From Anaerolineae bacterium (GTDB taxonomy: Bacteria > Chloroflexota > Anaerolineae > Anaerolineales > Villigracilaceae), in the NCBI GenBank assembly GCA_018645405.1, contig JABGOQ010000065.1, positions 39,995 to 103,994 on the forward strand: a stretch of 64,000 bases of DNA, in the 5' to 3' direction. The notes under the pieces are model-generated. The model was given only the letters and a program-made list of their open reading frames with translations, was not told the origin of the DNA and did not search any database. Position 1 is the first letter of the stretch; each line of letters opens with the position of its first letter. This document shows positions 35,135 to 43,567 of the stretch, piece after piece. A program made the position numbers and the translations under genes.

Positions 35135-37297
35135 TCACCATGAGTGCCTATTGGCCAGGAGTTCTGTGGCGGCCTGAGCATCCAAAGGCTTTGCGTAGAA
35201 AAATCCCTGAGCGTACTCACAGTTTATCGATTGAAGGAATGGTATTTGCTCTGCTGTTTCAACTCCCTCTGCAATCACAGTCAGACCCAGGTGATTTGCA
35301 AGCGCTTTTATCATCTCAATAATCTTTTGACTATCATCTTCCTGCCCTATCATTTGTACAAAGGATTTATCTATCTTCAGTACATCAACCGGAAAACGAG
35401 CTAAATAATTCAGTGCTGAATACCCTGTGTCAAAGTCATCGATGCTAATTCGGACTCCAGTTGAGCGCAGTTTTTTGAGTACTTCGATCGCGCCCTCATC
35501 ATCCGGGGCACTGACTTTTTCCGTAATTTCCAACCACAATCTATCTGGCTCCAGTTTTGTCTCTTGAAGAACCTGGTTGATATTATCGACCAGGTTTGGG
35601 TGCTTTATATTTCTTGCGGAAAGATTCGCTGCGATAAAGAGAGGGGGATTGCTTGGAAATTTGTTTTGCCATTCAGTTGCCTGGCGACAAGCATTTTGAA
35701 GCGCCCAATGATCCGTTGAATATATAAGACCAGCTGTATCTATCATGTCTATGAAGTCGGCAGGGTTTAGAATGCCACGGTTTGGAGTGTACCAACGCAA
35801 AAGAGCTTCGAACCCGGCGACACGCCCAGTTTGTAATGAAATAACGGGTTGGTAATGTAAACGAAATTCTTTTTGAAGGGCACCTTGCTTGAGGGCTGTT
35901 ACCATGTGCATGCGCTCTAGAGCACGATCACGCATGGATTTGTTGTAAATCTCAACTCGTGCTTTTCTCAACTCTTTTGCCTGATACATGGCGATATCAG
36001 CATCCTGGAGGATATCTTCTGGGTGATCATAGCCTATTGTACTCGTTGCCACTCCAATGCTAACACCAGAAAATATTTGCTTCTCATTTATATTATAAGG
36101 CCTTGACAGGATTTCTCTAAGGCGATTCGCAGTTGCCACAGCAAAGAGGCTTTCTTTAACGTCATCAAGAAGGATAGCAAATTCATCTCCACCAAAGCGG
36201 GCGATTACTGTATCAATATCTCGGACATTATGATTAAGCCTTTCGGCTATAGCAACAAGCAACTTGTCGCCAGTGGAATGGCCGAGGCTATCGTTAACGA
36301 TTTTAAAATTGTCAATATCAAAAAACAGCACGGCAAAATCAAAATCCTTCTCTTTTTTGGATCGGGTAATTGATTGGCTAAGGCGATTAAGAAATAAGTC
36401 ACGATTTGGCAAGCCTGTAAGCGAATCGTGATAAGAACGATGGATTAATTCACTTTCAACTCGATTCCGTAGAATTGACATTGCAACTTGATTGCTGACA
36501 GCTAAAACCAAGTGAAGATCGCTGTTATAGAAGAGAGTTGAGAATTCCACGGATTTTCTAGCAAAGATCAGAGCAACGACATTTTCATCGATCATAACCG
36601 GCACCAGCAACATTGGTACCATTGTCGACACTGGTACTGTTTTTTGATCATCACTATCACGGGATTCTCTGAGTGTATTTGAAAATATAGTTGCAGTTTT
36701 ATTTTCAATGATTTTTTGAGCAAATGAGATTGGAATTTCCTTTTCATTTAATTTGTCAAATTGATCTGCTGTGATTACCTGGCATTCCTCAGCCCCAATC
36801 ATGCGTTTGATCAATTCCGTAATCTCTGCAAGCGCAGTATTCAAATCTGGCATGTTTACCAGCCGCTGCCCAATATCATAGAGTAGAACACCATAATGAT
36901 CCAAGGATTCTACAATCAACTCACTTGTTACCCGAGTTCTTATATTTTGAGTGTTGCGGTTATAACGTGTCTTTGATTCAGAATGCACTATTGTGATCAG
37001 ACATAGCCCCACACGAATTTGATCTTCATGATGCAAAGTTTGGGTTTGATATATCAACTTACCATTGACAAAGAGACCGTTTGTGCTTTCATTGTCTCGA
37101 ATTGTAACTGTACCGTTCGCTTCGTCGTAGTTAATTTCCGCGTGATAGCCTGAGGCAGCTTTGTCATGCAAAATAATGTCGTTATCAAGATTCCGCCCAA
37201 GATTGTTTTGCCCAGGTTCTAATATATGTTTATGAAGGCCATCATCAGTCGACCGAATAATTAGAAGCCAAGTTTCCTTGTTAATATTTTCTATCAC
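35135..37297 (-). CDS. FHA-GAF-GGDEF-EAL cyclic di-GMP protein
   Basis: A 720-residue soluble regulator. FHA domain at about 20-105 (GRNLDNDI, SGYHAEI, ESTNGLFVNG), which normally binds phosphothreonine. GAF-like domain at about 130-285. GGDEF domain with intact GGDEF at 369-373. EAL domain with EALLR at 497-501, then NLSARN, EITEK, DDFDTGYS, KIDKSFV and AEGVET, the metal and catalytic residues of active phosphodiesterases. It may both make and degrade cyclic di-GMP, gated by phosphopeptide binding. No transmembrane segment is seen. It lies alone between a truncated nnr copy and a long gene-free region. Confidence 0.94.
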   Translation of the reverse strand: MIENINKETWLLIIRSTDDGLHKHILEPGQNNLGRNLDNDIILHDKAASGYHAEINYDEANGTVTIRDNESTNGLFVNGKLIYQTQTLHHEDQIRVGLCLITIVHSESKTRYNRNTQNIRTRVTSELIVESLDHYGVLLYDIGQRLVNMPDLNTALAEITELIKRMIGAEECQVITADQFDKLNEKEIPISFAQKIIENKTATIFSNTLRESRDSDDQKTVPVSTMVPMLLVPVMIDENVVALIFARKSVEFSTLFYNSDLHLVLAVSNQVAMSILRNRVESELIHRSYHDSLTGLPNRDLFLNRLSQSITRSKKEKDFDFAVLFFDIDNFKIVNDSLGHSTGDKLLVAIAERLNHNVRDIDTVIARFGGDEFAILLDDVKESLFAVATANRLREILSRPYNINEKQIFSGVSIGVATSTIGYDHPEDILQDADIAMYQAKELRKARVEIYNKSMRDRALERMHMVTALKQGALQKEFRLHYQPVISLQTGRVAGFEALLRWYTPNRGILNPADFIDMIDTAGLIYSTDHWALQNACRQATEWQNKFPSNPPLFIAANLSARNIKHPNLVDNINQVLQETKLEPDRLWLEITEKVSAPDDEGAIEVLKKLRSTGVRISIDDFDTGYSALNYLARFPVDVLKIDKSFVQMIGQEDDSQKIIEMIKALANHLGLTVIAEGVETAEQIPFLQSINCEYAQGFFYAKPLDAQAATELLANRHSW

Positions 37298-38546
37298 ATC
37301 GTCACCACACTCAGTCTAAGTATTTCGAGAGTTCCCTTAATCATCTACCAATTTCATAATGAAAACGAGGTTTGATATATGACTTTACAAAGTAAATCCA
37401 AACTTGATAATTCTCGATGCTTCAAATTTTTCTTAAAAAAGTATTCCTTGATATCATATATTTCCCTAATCCTGTTTTTTCTGTCCACTTTTATGGGGCC
37501 ACTACACTAGACCAAAATAGCGATCATCACTAAAATTGTACCAGAGTAAATAGAATGTAGGAATGTGTTTATTCTGGCAGTAGGATGCTCTTTTTCGAGA
37601 TTTTTGGAGAGTTTAGCCTGATGCATTGATCAGTCAAACTCGCTAAAAGTCGTTTTTAGAGTGCATTCTAGGCGTAATACAGGCGGATTCAGGCTCTGAT
37701 TTTGTCTAAACTCGTATTTCCTACCCGCCTGATAAGTGTATTCTCTTTGAGATAATTTTCACAGTATATTGTACTTCATCAAACAAATTGTCTAAACTCG
37801 ATTTATCATAATATTGTGAATTATATTACACCATATTCAAAAGGAAGTTGTTTTGTGTCAGCAATTCTAAATCTGAATACGACAATAATTGTCGTAATAT
37901 GATAAAGGTTGTAAAATTGATTGAACTAAAGCTCTTATTTCGTTTCGATGGTGTTGGCTTAGACAGTTTCGACCATGACACCGACTACTTTTCCGAACAA
38001 AAGTACTGAAAATCACATATGCTTCAGATTTATCAAATTTTGGGAGTCTCCGATCGCACTGCCGCGGCGACTACAGCTATGAGCGCGGGATTATTCGTTT
38101 GTCTTGATGAACGGGAAAAGATTTGACAGGTTTTTTTAAGAAGATTAAAAATTATATCGGTAACAGAAAATTCCTACACCCAGCCCCCATCTCTTGGATG
38201 GGATAAGTTTGCAGGAAAGTGAATGATTACCAGCTATTACTGCCACACGGCTTATAACATCAATCTACCTGCTCCGGTTGCGGTGCTATGCTGGATAGCA
38301 AAGAGGCGATTTTGAAATTTGGAGAAAATCTGCACAGACCTGCATCTCATTTTTATCTGATTGCCGTTTGTCCTATATCGCCTGGTATTTTCCTGAAAAC
38401 TCTCTTTTTCACCCCCCGCCCTGTCGGCTATCCCTCAAAATCCCAGTTGCTGATTTTAAGGGATAGCGCAGATGATGAGCGTCTCTCGCCTATCCGTCCT
38501 TCGTCTACGACTACGTTATCGCTACGTCCCCGCTCTGGAGCTGTTT
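37298..38546. other. 1.25 kb gene-free A/T-rich region
   Basis: No coding sequence is recognised on either strand. Seen: tgtctaaactcg twice (about 37707 and 37790); a 17-base palindrome acgacaataattgtcgt near 37887-37903 that could be an operator; a ttgaca-like box near 38120; and an imperfect 15-bp stem (38428-38442 with 38452-38466, one mismatch). It may be decayed genes and the upstream region of the EAL gene. Confidence 0.6.
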
Positions 38547-40181
38547 TCATGCCAAATCCGCGAGCACATTCGGCACAAAAGCCAAAATATCGCCTGCCAA
38601 AACAGATGCCTCTGCCCCGATCATCTCGGCAGCTGTAATCCCTGCCTGCGCGTGGATCCAAGAGCCTGCTACCGCAGCTTGGACAGCGTTCAAACCTTGA
38701 GCGCGTAACCCAACGATCAACCCCGCTAAAACATCGCCAGAACCAGCGCGCGCCAATGCTGGTGACGCAACGGGTATTGTATAGGTCTCCCCATTCGGCG
38801 CGGCAATCACAGTGAACGCACCTTTCAACACCACGACATGCCCCCACTTCTCAGCATATTCTCGCGCGATTTCAAGGCGATTCGCTTCGATTTCATCTAC
38901 AGAAAGCCCCGTCATCACCGCCATCTCACCGGGATGCGGAGTCAGCATCGCTGTATCAGGAATTAGCTCATGCCAATTTTCAATTTGGGAGAGCAATTTC
39001 AATCCATCTGCATCAAAGACCATAGGGGGCAATTCAACTTCTTTTTCTTCTTCCTTCTTTTCGCCATCGTGAACGAAGCCAATTCCCCCGCTCTTTTTCT
39101 TTGCACTCATTTTCATCTTGAGCAAATTCTCAATAAATTCGCGCGTTGTTTCCTCCATCCCAAAACCGGGACCGATCAAAAGCGCAGTCGTCCGCTCAAG
39201 GTTTTCAAGGATTACACTCGCCGCATCTGCCGCAACAACGCCCATTTTATGTGGGAGCAGCACCCAAGTCGATTCGGGGAATTGTCCCGCCAATGCGCTA
39301 TGCAGAAGTGAAGGAATTGCCAAAGTGACCAAGCCTGTGCCAATTCTATACGCCGCTTTTCCTGCTAATAATGCCGCTCCTGTGTAATTAACCGAACCTG
39401 CCGCGATCAGGGCAGTGCCGAATGTCCCTTTATGAGCATTCAGTGGACGTTCGGGCAAGAGGGCGGCAACATAATTTTCTCCGACAACAAAATTCTTCAC
39501 CGCCACCCAATCGGGGACTTTATCTGTCACACCAATATCCACAATAGCAATATCTCCACAAAACTCGAAGGCAGGCAATTTCAATAAGCCAAATTTGATT
39601 GCCGCCATAGTAGCTGTCATATACGCAGGGATTGTTTCAGGCGCAACATCGCCCGTATCGCTATCTACGCCAGAGGGGCAATCTATGGCAACGATATAAG
39701 GTTCCCAATCCACACTTTCAAGAGCATCTCTAGCAGCGGCAAGCAAATCGGCCGCGTTTTCACGCAAAGGCAATTTGATTCCCGTACCGAGTAAACCATC
39801 TAGAAAGACAGTGTTTTCTCTTGTTAGGGTAGTGAGTTTTTGAAAATCCTTATCTTCTTTTGCGAGGATAATCTCCCCTCCCGCATCTTTGACTCGCGCT
39901 ACAAGAGGGTCATCTTCTACATCGCGTTTGAAGAGATAGGCGACCACATCCCAGCCTTCAGCTGCGAGAAGATCGAGCGTTACAAGGGCATCCCCACCGT
40001 TGTTGCCGGGACCAACGATAGCCAAAATGCTGTTTTCGCCATCCAGGTGGGCAGGCAAATCAAGGATAATTTCGGCGATGCCGCGCCCTGCATTTTCCAT
40101 CAGTTGAGCAAAAGAGACTCCACCAACAGCATCCGTTTGGGTGTCAATATTGCGCATTTCTTTTACAGAGATATATTTCAT
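38547..40181 (-). CDS. nnr: Bifunctional NAD(P)H-hydrate epimerase / ADP-dependent dehydratase
   Basis: A 544-residue repair enzyme for hydrated NAD(P)H. The N-terminal YjeF_N epimerase (about 1-215) has GPGNNGGDALV; the C-terminal ribokinase-like dehydratase (about 225-540) has NAHKGTFGTALIAAGS, GPGFG, VFDADGLKLL, LTPHPGEMAVM and GSGDVLAGLI. A Lys/Glu-rich insert of about 35 residues (near 352-386, containing EKKEEEKEVE) separates two core strands and is unusual. aagga precedes ATG. It follows the aldehyde oxidoreductase gene on the same strand by about 100 bp. Its 3' end is duplicated at 34902. Confidence 0.95.
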   Translation of the reverse strand: MKYISVKEMRNIDTQTDAVGGVSFAQLMENAGRGIAEIILDLPAHLDGENSILAIVGPGNNGGDALVTLDLLAAEGWDVVAYLFKRDVEDDPLVARVKDAGGEIILAKEDKDFQKLTTLTRENTVFLDGLLGTGIKLPLRENAADLLAAARDALESVDWEPYIVAIDCPSGVDSDTGDVAPETIPAYMTATMAAIKFGLLKLPAFEFCGDIAIVDIGVTDKVPDWVAVKNFVVGENYVAALLPERPLNAHKGTFGTALIAAGSVNYTGAALLAGKAAYRIGTGLVTLAIPSLLHSALAGQFPESTWVLLPHKMGVVAADAASVILENLERTTALLIGPGFGMEETTREFIENLLKMKMSAKKKSGGIGFVHDGEKKEEEKEVELPPMVFDADGLKLLSQIENWHELIPDTAMLTPHPGEMAVMTGLSVDEIEANRLEIAREYAEKWGHVVVLKGAFTVIAAPNGETYTIPVASPALARAGSGDVLAGLIVGLRAQGLNAVQAAVAGSWIHAQAGITAAEMIGAEASVLAGDILAFVPNVLADLA

Positions 40182-40194
40182 AAGATTTCCTTTT

Positions 40195-40279
40195 TAAGAT
40201 TCACCAGAGATGAACGAAGATAAACAGGGATATTTTTTGATGAATATTCACGTTATCAATCTATTTCAGTTCATCCTAT
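40195..40279. repeat. Partial intergenic repeat between aor and nnr
   Basis: accagagatgaacgaagat is loosely mirrored by attcatctacggt, as in widespread intergenic palindromes. No gene is seen. Confidence 0.35.
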
Positions 40280-42088
40280 TCATCTACGGTCAATATCACC
40301 CAAACCCAACTCAGCCAGCTTTTTGTTCGTGGGCGCGCCAGTTTCGGCATCCCAGCTTCGGGCGGTGTAGTAAGCAGAGAGCATTTCATCGAAGGGGATA
40401 ATATATCCTTCTGCACCGCCATCAGGGAGAGCTTTTAGCAGAGGGTCGGGCAGACGATCATTGGCAGCACGCAAGCCCAAATTAAGGTTGATGAGCCGCT
40501 TGAGATTCCAACCGCGTTCGCCGGAGCGTATGAGATCATCTAAATCCCAATCCAAGCCACAGGCGTCGTTGACTAAATCCACAATGGTTTCAGGCGGGAT
40601 ATTCGCAAAATGGCAGAAAACAAGCGCGTTCCCAACAGTGCGCCAATCCTGATGACGGGCGACGTTAGCGGCTTTCTCTGCGCCCGCGTGGCGGTCGAAA
40701 AACTCAAGGCCGAGCGTATCATCTACCTGCCCAATATCGGCAAGGAAATAATCAGATTGGTTATGACACGCGCCACGCGGCGAAGTAGCGTAAACAAGCG
40801 CCATGCCCGACGCCCCACGCGGATCGTGATAAGCAAGCTCCAAACCGTTGACTTGCACCGCCTGCGTCTCGACATCGAAATGACGAGCAAGAGCCAAAGC
40901 ACCCTGCGCAAGCAACCCGCCAAAACCTTCGCACCGAGCCATCTTATGCAAAAGCGTCTCAGCGGATTCACGATTGCCCCAATTAAGCGCAAGCCCGCCC
41001 GTATCTTCGATAGAAATTACACCTTGCTCAAAAAGGCTATACGCAAGCCCAAGCGTGCCGCTTGCAGAGATTACATCCATGCCATAGCGGTCGCAAAGCT
41101 CGCCCATGCGAGTTGTAAAAATGGCATCAGTAATGCCCAAATTAGACCCAAAGCCGAGCAAAGTTTCGTATTCAGGTCCCTTGCGCTTCTCGCCATCTCC
41201 AAGATCAACGACACGCCCGCAAGCAATCACACAACCATGACAAGCCTTTTTACCAACCAAAATTGTCTCGGCAACACTCGCACCAGAGAGATTTTCTGTG
41301 CCTTCGAGCACGCCTGCGCTGAAATATTTTTTTGGCATTTCGCCCAAATAATCAAGATACTCCGCCGCGCCAGCCGAGCCTAGATCACTCATCACGCTGG
41401 TCAGCGGGTCTTCTTTTAGAGCGCGGTTTGCGGCTAATCGCAATTTCTTATATGCATCTGGATTTGCAAGCGGGATTTCGCCGCTCCCCTGCACAGCAAT
41501 TGCTTTGAGATTTTTCGCGCCCATCACCGCGCCCAATCCCGTGCGCCCAGCGGCACGCCCATGATCACAAAAAATGCCAGCATAGGGGATTTGATTTTCA
41601 CCTGCAATGCCAATTCCAAATATTTTTGTGGATTTTGAACTTATTTCCGTTTTTATAGATTCCTGAATCTGATAGGTATCCTGCCCCCAAAGATGGTCTG
41701 CCGCGCGTAATTCGGGCTTGCTTCCGTTTAATGAAAGATAGAGAGGAGAATCACTTTTTCCCGTTATCCAAATCCCGTCGTAACCCGTTTTACGAAGTTC
41801 AGCCCCCCAGATGCCCCCCACATTGGATTCTGCCCACAGGCGCGTGGCAGGCGATTTTCCAGCCACAATAAAACGTCCGGTGGCGGGACCAAACGTCCCC
41901 GTGAGCGGACCGGTGAGAATCAGCAGCGGAGATTCCACTGAAAATGGATCCAGCTCGGCAGTCAAATCATCATATAAAATCCGTGCTGCTAAAGATGCTG
42001 CACCGAGATACTCACGCTGCCATTCGGCAGGGATTTGATAATCTTCAAAATTTTCCGTGGAGAGATTTAATTTTAGGATTGGTTGCAT
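40280..42088 (-). CDS. aor: Tungsten-dependent aldehyde:ferredoxin oxidoreductase
   Basis: A 602-residue AOR-family enzyme, usual length. The N-terminal domain has YLGAASLAARILYDDL and GPLTGTFGPATGRF (pterin binding); AGIFCDHGRAAGRTGLGAVMGAKNLKAI is typical (residues near 175-205). CHGCVIAC (near 290) and the late Cys in DACGLDWD (near 510) bind one [4Fe-4S] cluster. It oxidises aldehydes to acids with ferredoxin and a tungsto-bispterin cofactor. It is probably cotranscribed with the SCP2-like gene upstream (18-bp gap) and nnr downstream. The segment coding NGSKPELRA copies an intergenic repeat. Confidence 0.93.
   Translation of the reverse strand: MQPILKLNLSTENFEDYQIPAEWQREYLGAASLAARILYDDLTAELDPFSVESPLLILTGPLTGTFGPATGRFIVAGKSPATRLWAESNVGGIWGAELRKTGYDGIWITGKSDSPLYLSLNGSKPELRAADHLWGQDTYQIQESIKTEISSKSTKIFGIGIAGENQIPYAGIFCDHGRAAGRTGLGAVMGAKNLKAIAVQGSGEIPLANPDAYKKLRLAANRALKEDPLTSVMSDLGSAGAAEYLDYLGEMPKKYFSAGVLEGTENLSGASVAETILVGKKACHGCVIACGRVVDLGDGEKRKGPEYETLLGFGSNLGITDAIFTTRMGELCDRYGMDVISASGTLGLAYSLFEQGVISIEDTGGLALNWGNRESAETLLHKMARCEGFGGLLAQGALALARHFDVETQAVQVNGLELAYHDPRGASGMALVYATSPRGACHNQSDYFLADIGQVDDTLGLEFFDRHAGAEKAANVARHQDWRTVGNALVFCHFANIPPETIVDLVNDACGLDWDLDDLIRSGERGWNLKRLINLNLGLRAANDRLPDPLLKALPDGGAEGYIIPFDEMLSAYYTARSWDAETGAPTNKKLAELGLGDIDRR
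41701..41729. repeat. Copy of an intergenic repeat inside the aor coding sequence
   Basis: About 25 of 27 bases match the intergenic element at 34775-34802. The protein length around it looks normal for the family, so this is not a simple insertion. Confidence 0.6.
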
Positions 42089-42106
42089 AAAAAGAAGGTT
42101 TGAAAG

Positions 42107-42514
42107 TTAGAGGGCTTCGTCAGTAACTTCGCCTGCACAGCGGACAAAATCGAGCACGGTGGGGACATTGCGCATCATGACCGCCATATTGCCTTTCACA
42201 CCAAGTTTGCGTGTGAGCATGGCTTGCATGGGATCGAGATCGCCGCGTAAGACACTCAGAAAATTGCCATAAGAGGCTTTCATGACGAAAGCGGGCTTTT
42301 TATCACCAACTTCATCCCAGACAGCAACTTCACGGCATTTGCCATGCCAAAGGTCTATATAAAGAAACATAGGCTCTGTGAGCGTATCATCTGGGTCAAG
42401 TTGGCAAAGCATATCACCTTCCCAGTTTTTAGCAACGCGGGCATATTTCTCATCAGTGTTTAGTTTTTCTTTGAGTTCTTCAAGCCATTCCAAGCTGGGG
42501 AAAACTGCACTCAT
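42107..42514 (-). CDS. SCP2-like sterol-carrier domain protein
   Basis: A 135-residue protein with the SCP2 pattern: EKYARVAKNWEGDMLCQLDP at the start, LYIDLWHGKCREV in the middle strands, and GDLDPMQAMLTRKLGVKGNM in the helix that closes a lipid pocket. Such proteins bind fatty or other hydrophobic molecules. Its gene is first in a minus-strand run with aor and nnr, so it may present a hydrophobic aldehyde, but that is a guess. aggt lies upstream of ATG. Confidence 0.82.
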   Translation of the reverse strand: MSAVFPSLEWLEELKEKLNTDEKYARVAKNWEGDMLCQLDPDDTLTEPMFLYIDLWHGKCREVAVWDEVGDKKPAFVMKASYGNFLSVLRGDLDPMQAMLTRKLGVKGNMAVMMRNVPTVLDFVRCAGEVTDEAL

Positions 42515-42620
42515 TAGGGATTACCTCCGAAATTAAAAGTATATATAGATTTTACCACCCTGAAAGTAAAAACATCCTTTATAACAAAGTATATTTTGGC
42601 TAAAAAAAGTAAGTGTACCC

Positions 42621-42649
42621 TTGCACAAACAGTGAACTTAGTCTATTCT
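42621..42649 (+). promoter_or_regulatory. Promoter of the amino acid ABC genes
   Basis: ttgcac (42621-42626), 17 bp, tattct (42644-42649), about 80 nt before the ATG of the binding-protein gene. Confidence 0.5.
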
Positions 42650-42729
42650 TGAAAGAGTAGAAAGTCATTTTTTTGACGTACAAGAAAAACTTTCTGCTTA
42701 ACACATACTTCTTATAAGGAGAGAAGAAA

Positions 42730-43479
42730 ATGAAAAAGCTATCTGTAATGTTCAGCGTCTTACTTCTTGCTACACTCGTACTATCAGCTTGTGGTTCCTC
42801 AAGCAATGGTGATACGGTTGTCGTAGCTGTTGAAAATGCGTACCCCCCCTTCAATATGATTGACGAAGCCTCTGGCGAGGCTGTTGGTTGGGATTACGAC
42901 ACCGTCCGCGAAATCTGCAAGCGCATCGGCTGCACTCCCGAATTCAAAGAAGCTGCCTGGGATGGCATTTTCCCCGCCATGCAAGCTGGTGAATTCGATT
43001 GGCTCGCCGATGGTGTGACTCTCACCGCAGAACGCGCTGAAATCGTCGATTTCTCGATCCCTTACGTTGTCGTTGGTCAGGTTCTCCTCACCCGCGAAGG
43101 CGAAACCAATGATCTTGACGCCTTCAAGGCTGATGCAGCCCTTCTCATAGGTACCCAAATTGGCACAACCAATGAGATCGTTGCCAAAGAAACCTTCCCA
43201 GACAAAGAAATCCAATCTTATGAAGATTTCGGTGCAGCTATCCTCGCCCTCCTTGCCAATGATATTGATGGTGTGGTCGTAGATAATGTCTCCGCTTCTG
43301 GTTTCATGGATGAGAACGAAGGTCTTGAAATCTCTTCCCAAATCACATCTGACGAAGAACTCGCCTTTGTCTTCCCACCCGGAAGCGATCTCGTAGAAAA
43401 GGTAAATGGTGCGTTAGAAGAAATGATGGCTGATGGCACACTTGATGAAATTAACGCCAAGTGGGGCCTGACAGACTAA
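42730..43479 (+). CDS. Amino acid ABC transporter substrate-binding lipoprotein
   Basis: A 249-residue family 3 solute-binding protein. Signal peptide with lipobox LSAC (Cys about residue 20). VAVENAYPPFNMIDEASGE, GWDYDTVREICKRIG and FDWLADGVTLTAERAEIVDF are the usual polar amino acid-binding lobe signatures; LIGTQIGTTNE and DGVVVDN mark the second lobe. It captures an amino acid outside the membrane and hands it to the permease encoded next. The ligand is unknown. aaggag precedes ATG. A hairpin separates it from the permease gene. Confidence 0.93.
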   Translation: MKKLSVMFSVLLLATLVLSACGSSSNGDTVVVAVENAYPPFNMIDEASGEAVGWDYDTVREICKRIGCTPEFKEAAWDGIFPAMQAGEFDWLADGVTLTAERAEIVDFSIPYVVVGQVLLTREGETNDLDAFKADAALLIGTQIGTTNEIVAKETFPDKEIQSYEDFGAAILALLANDIDGVVVDNVSASGFMDENEGLEISSQITSDEELAFVFPPGSDLVEKVNGALEEMMADGTLDEINAKWGLTD

Positions 43480-43510
43480 TTTCTAATTTAGGCCGTTTCT
43501 AACAATTTTG

Positions 43511-43540
43511 AGATGGGAGCTTCGGCTCCCATCTTTATAT
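43511..43540 (+). terminator. UUCG hairpin attenuator between binding protein and permease
   Basis: agatgggagc pairs perfectly with gctcccatct around a ttcg tetraloop, then tttatatattta. Its place inside an operon suggests partial termination or mRNA stabilisation, giving more binding protein than permease. Confidence 0.75.
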
Positions 43541-43567
43541 ATTTATATCTTCGGGGAGAGGTGTCTT

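Noticed and set aside
37910..38010. Short TTG-started frame of about 30 codons in the gene-free region
   Set aside because: No ribosome-binding site, no motif and no neighbouring operon; indistinguishable from chance.
34902..38635. Interpreting the bracketed segment as an active integrative element
   Set aside because: No integrase, transposase or mobilisation gene is present and the repeats have diverged, so only an old scar is supportable.
40610..41383. 257-codon plus-strand frame opposite the aldehyde oxidoreductase
   Set aside because: It lies wholly within a confident AOR gene, has a basic random-like composition and no motif.
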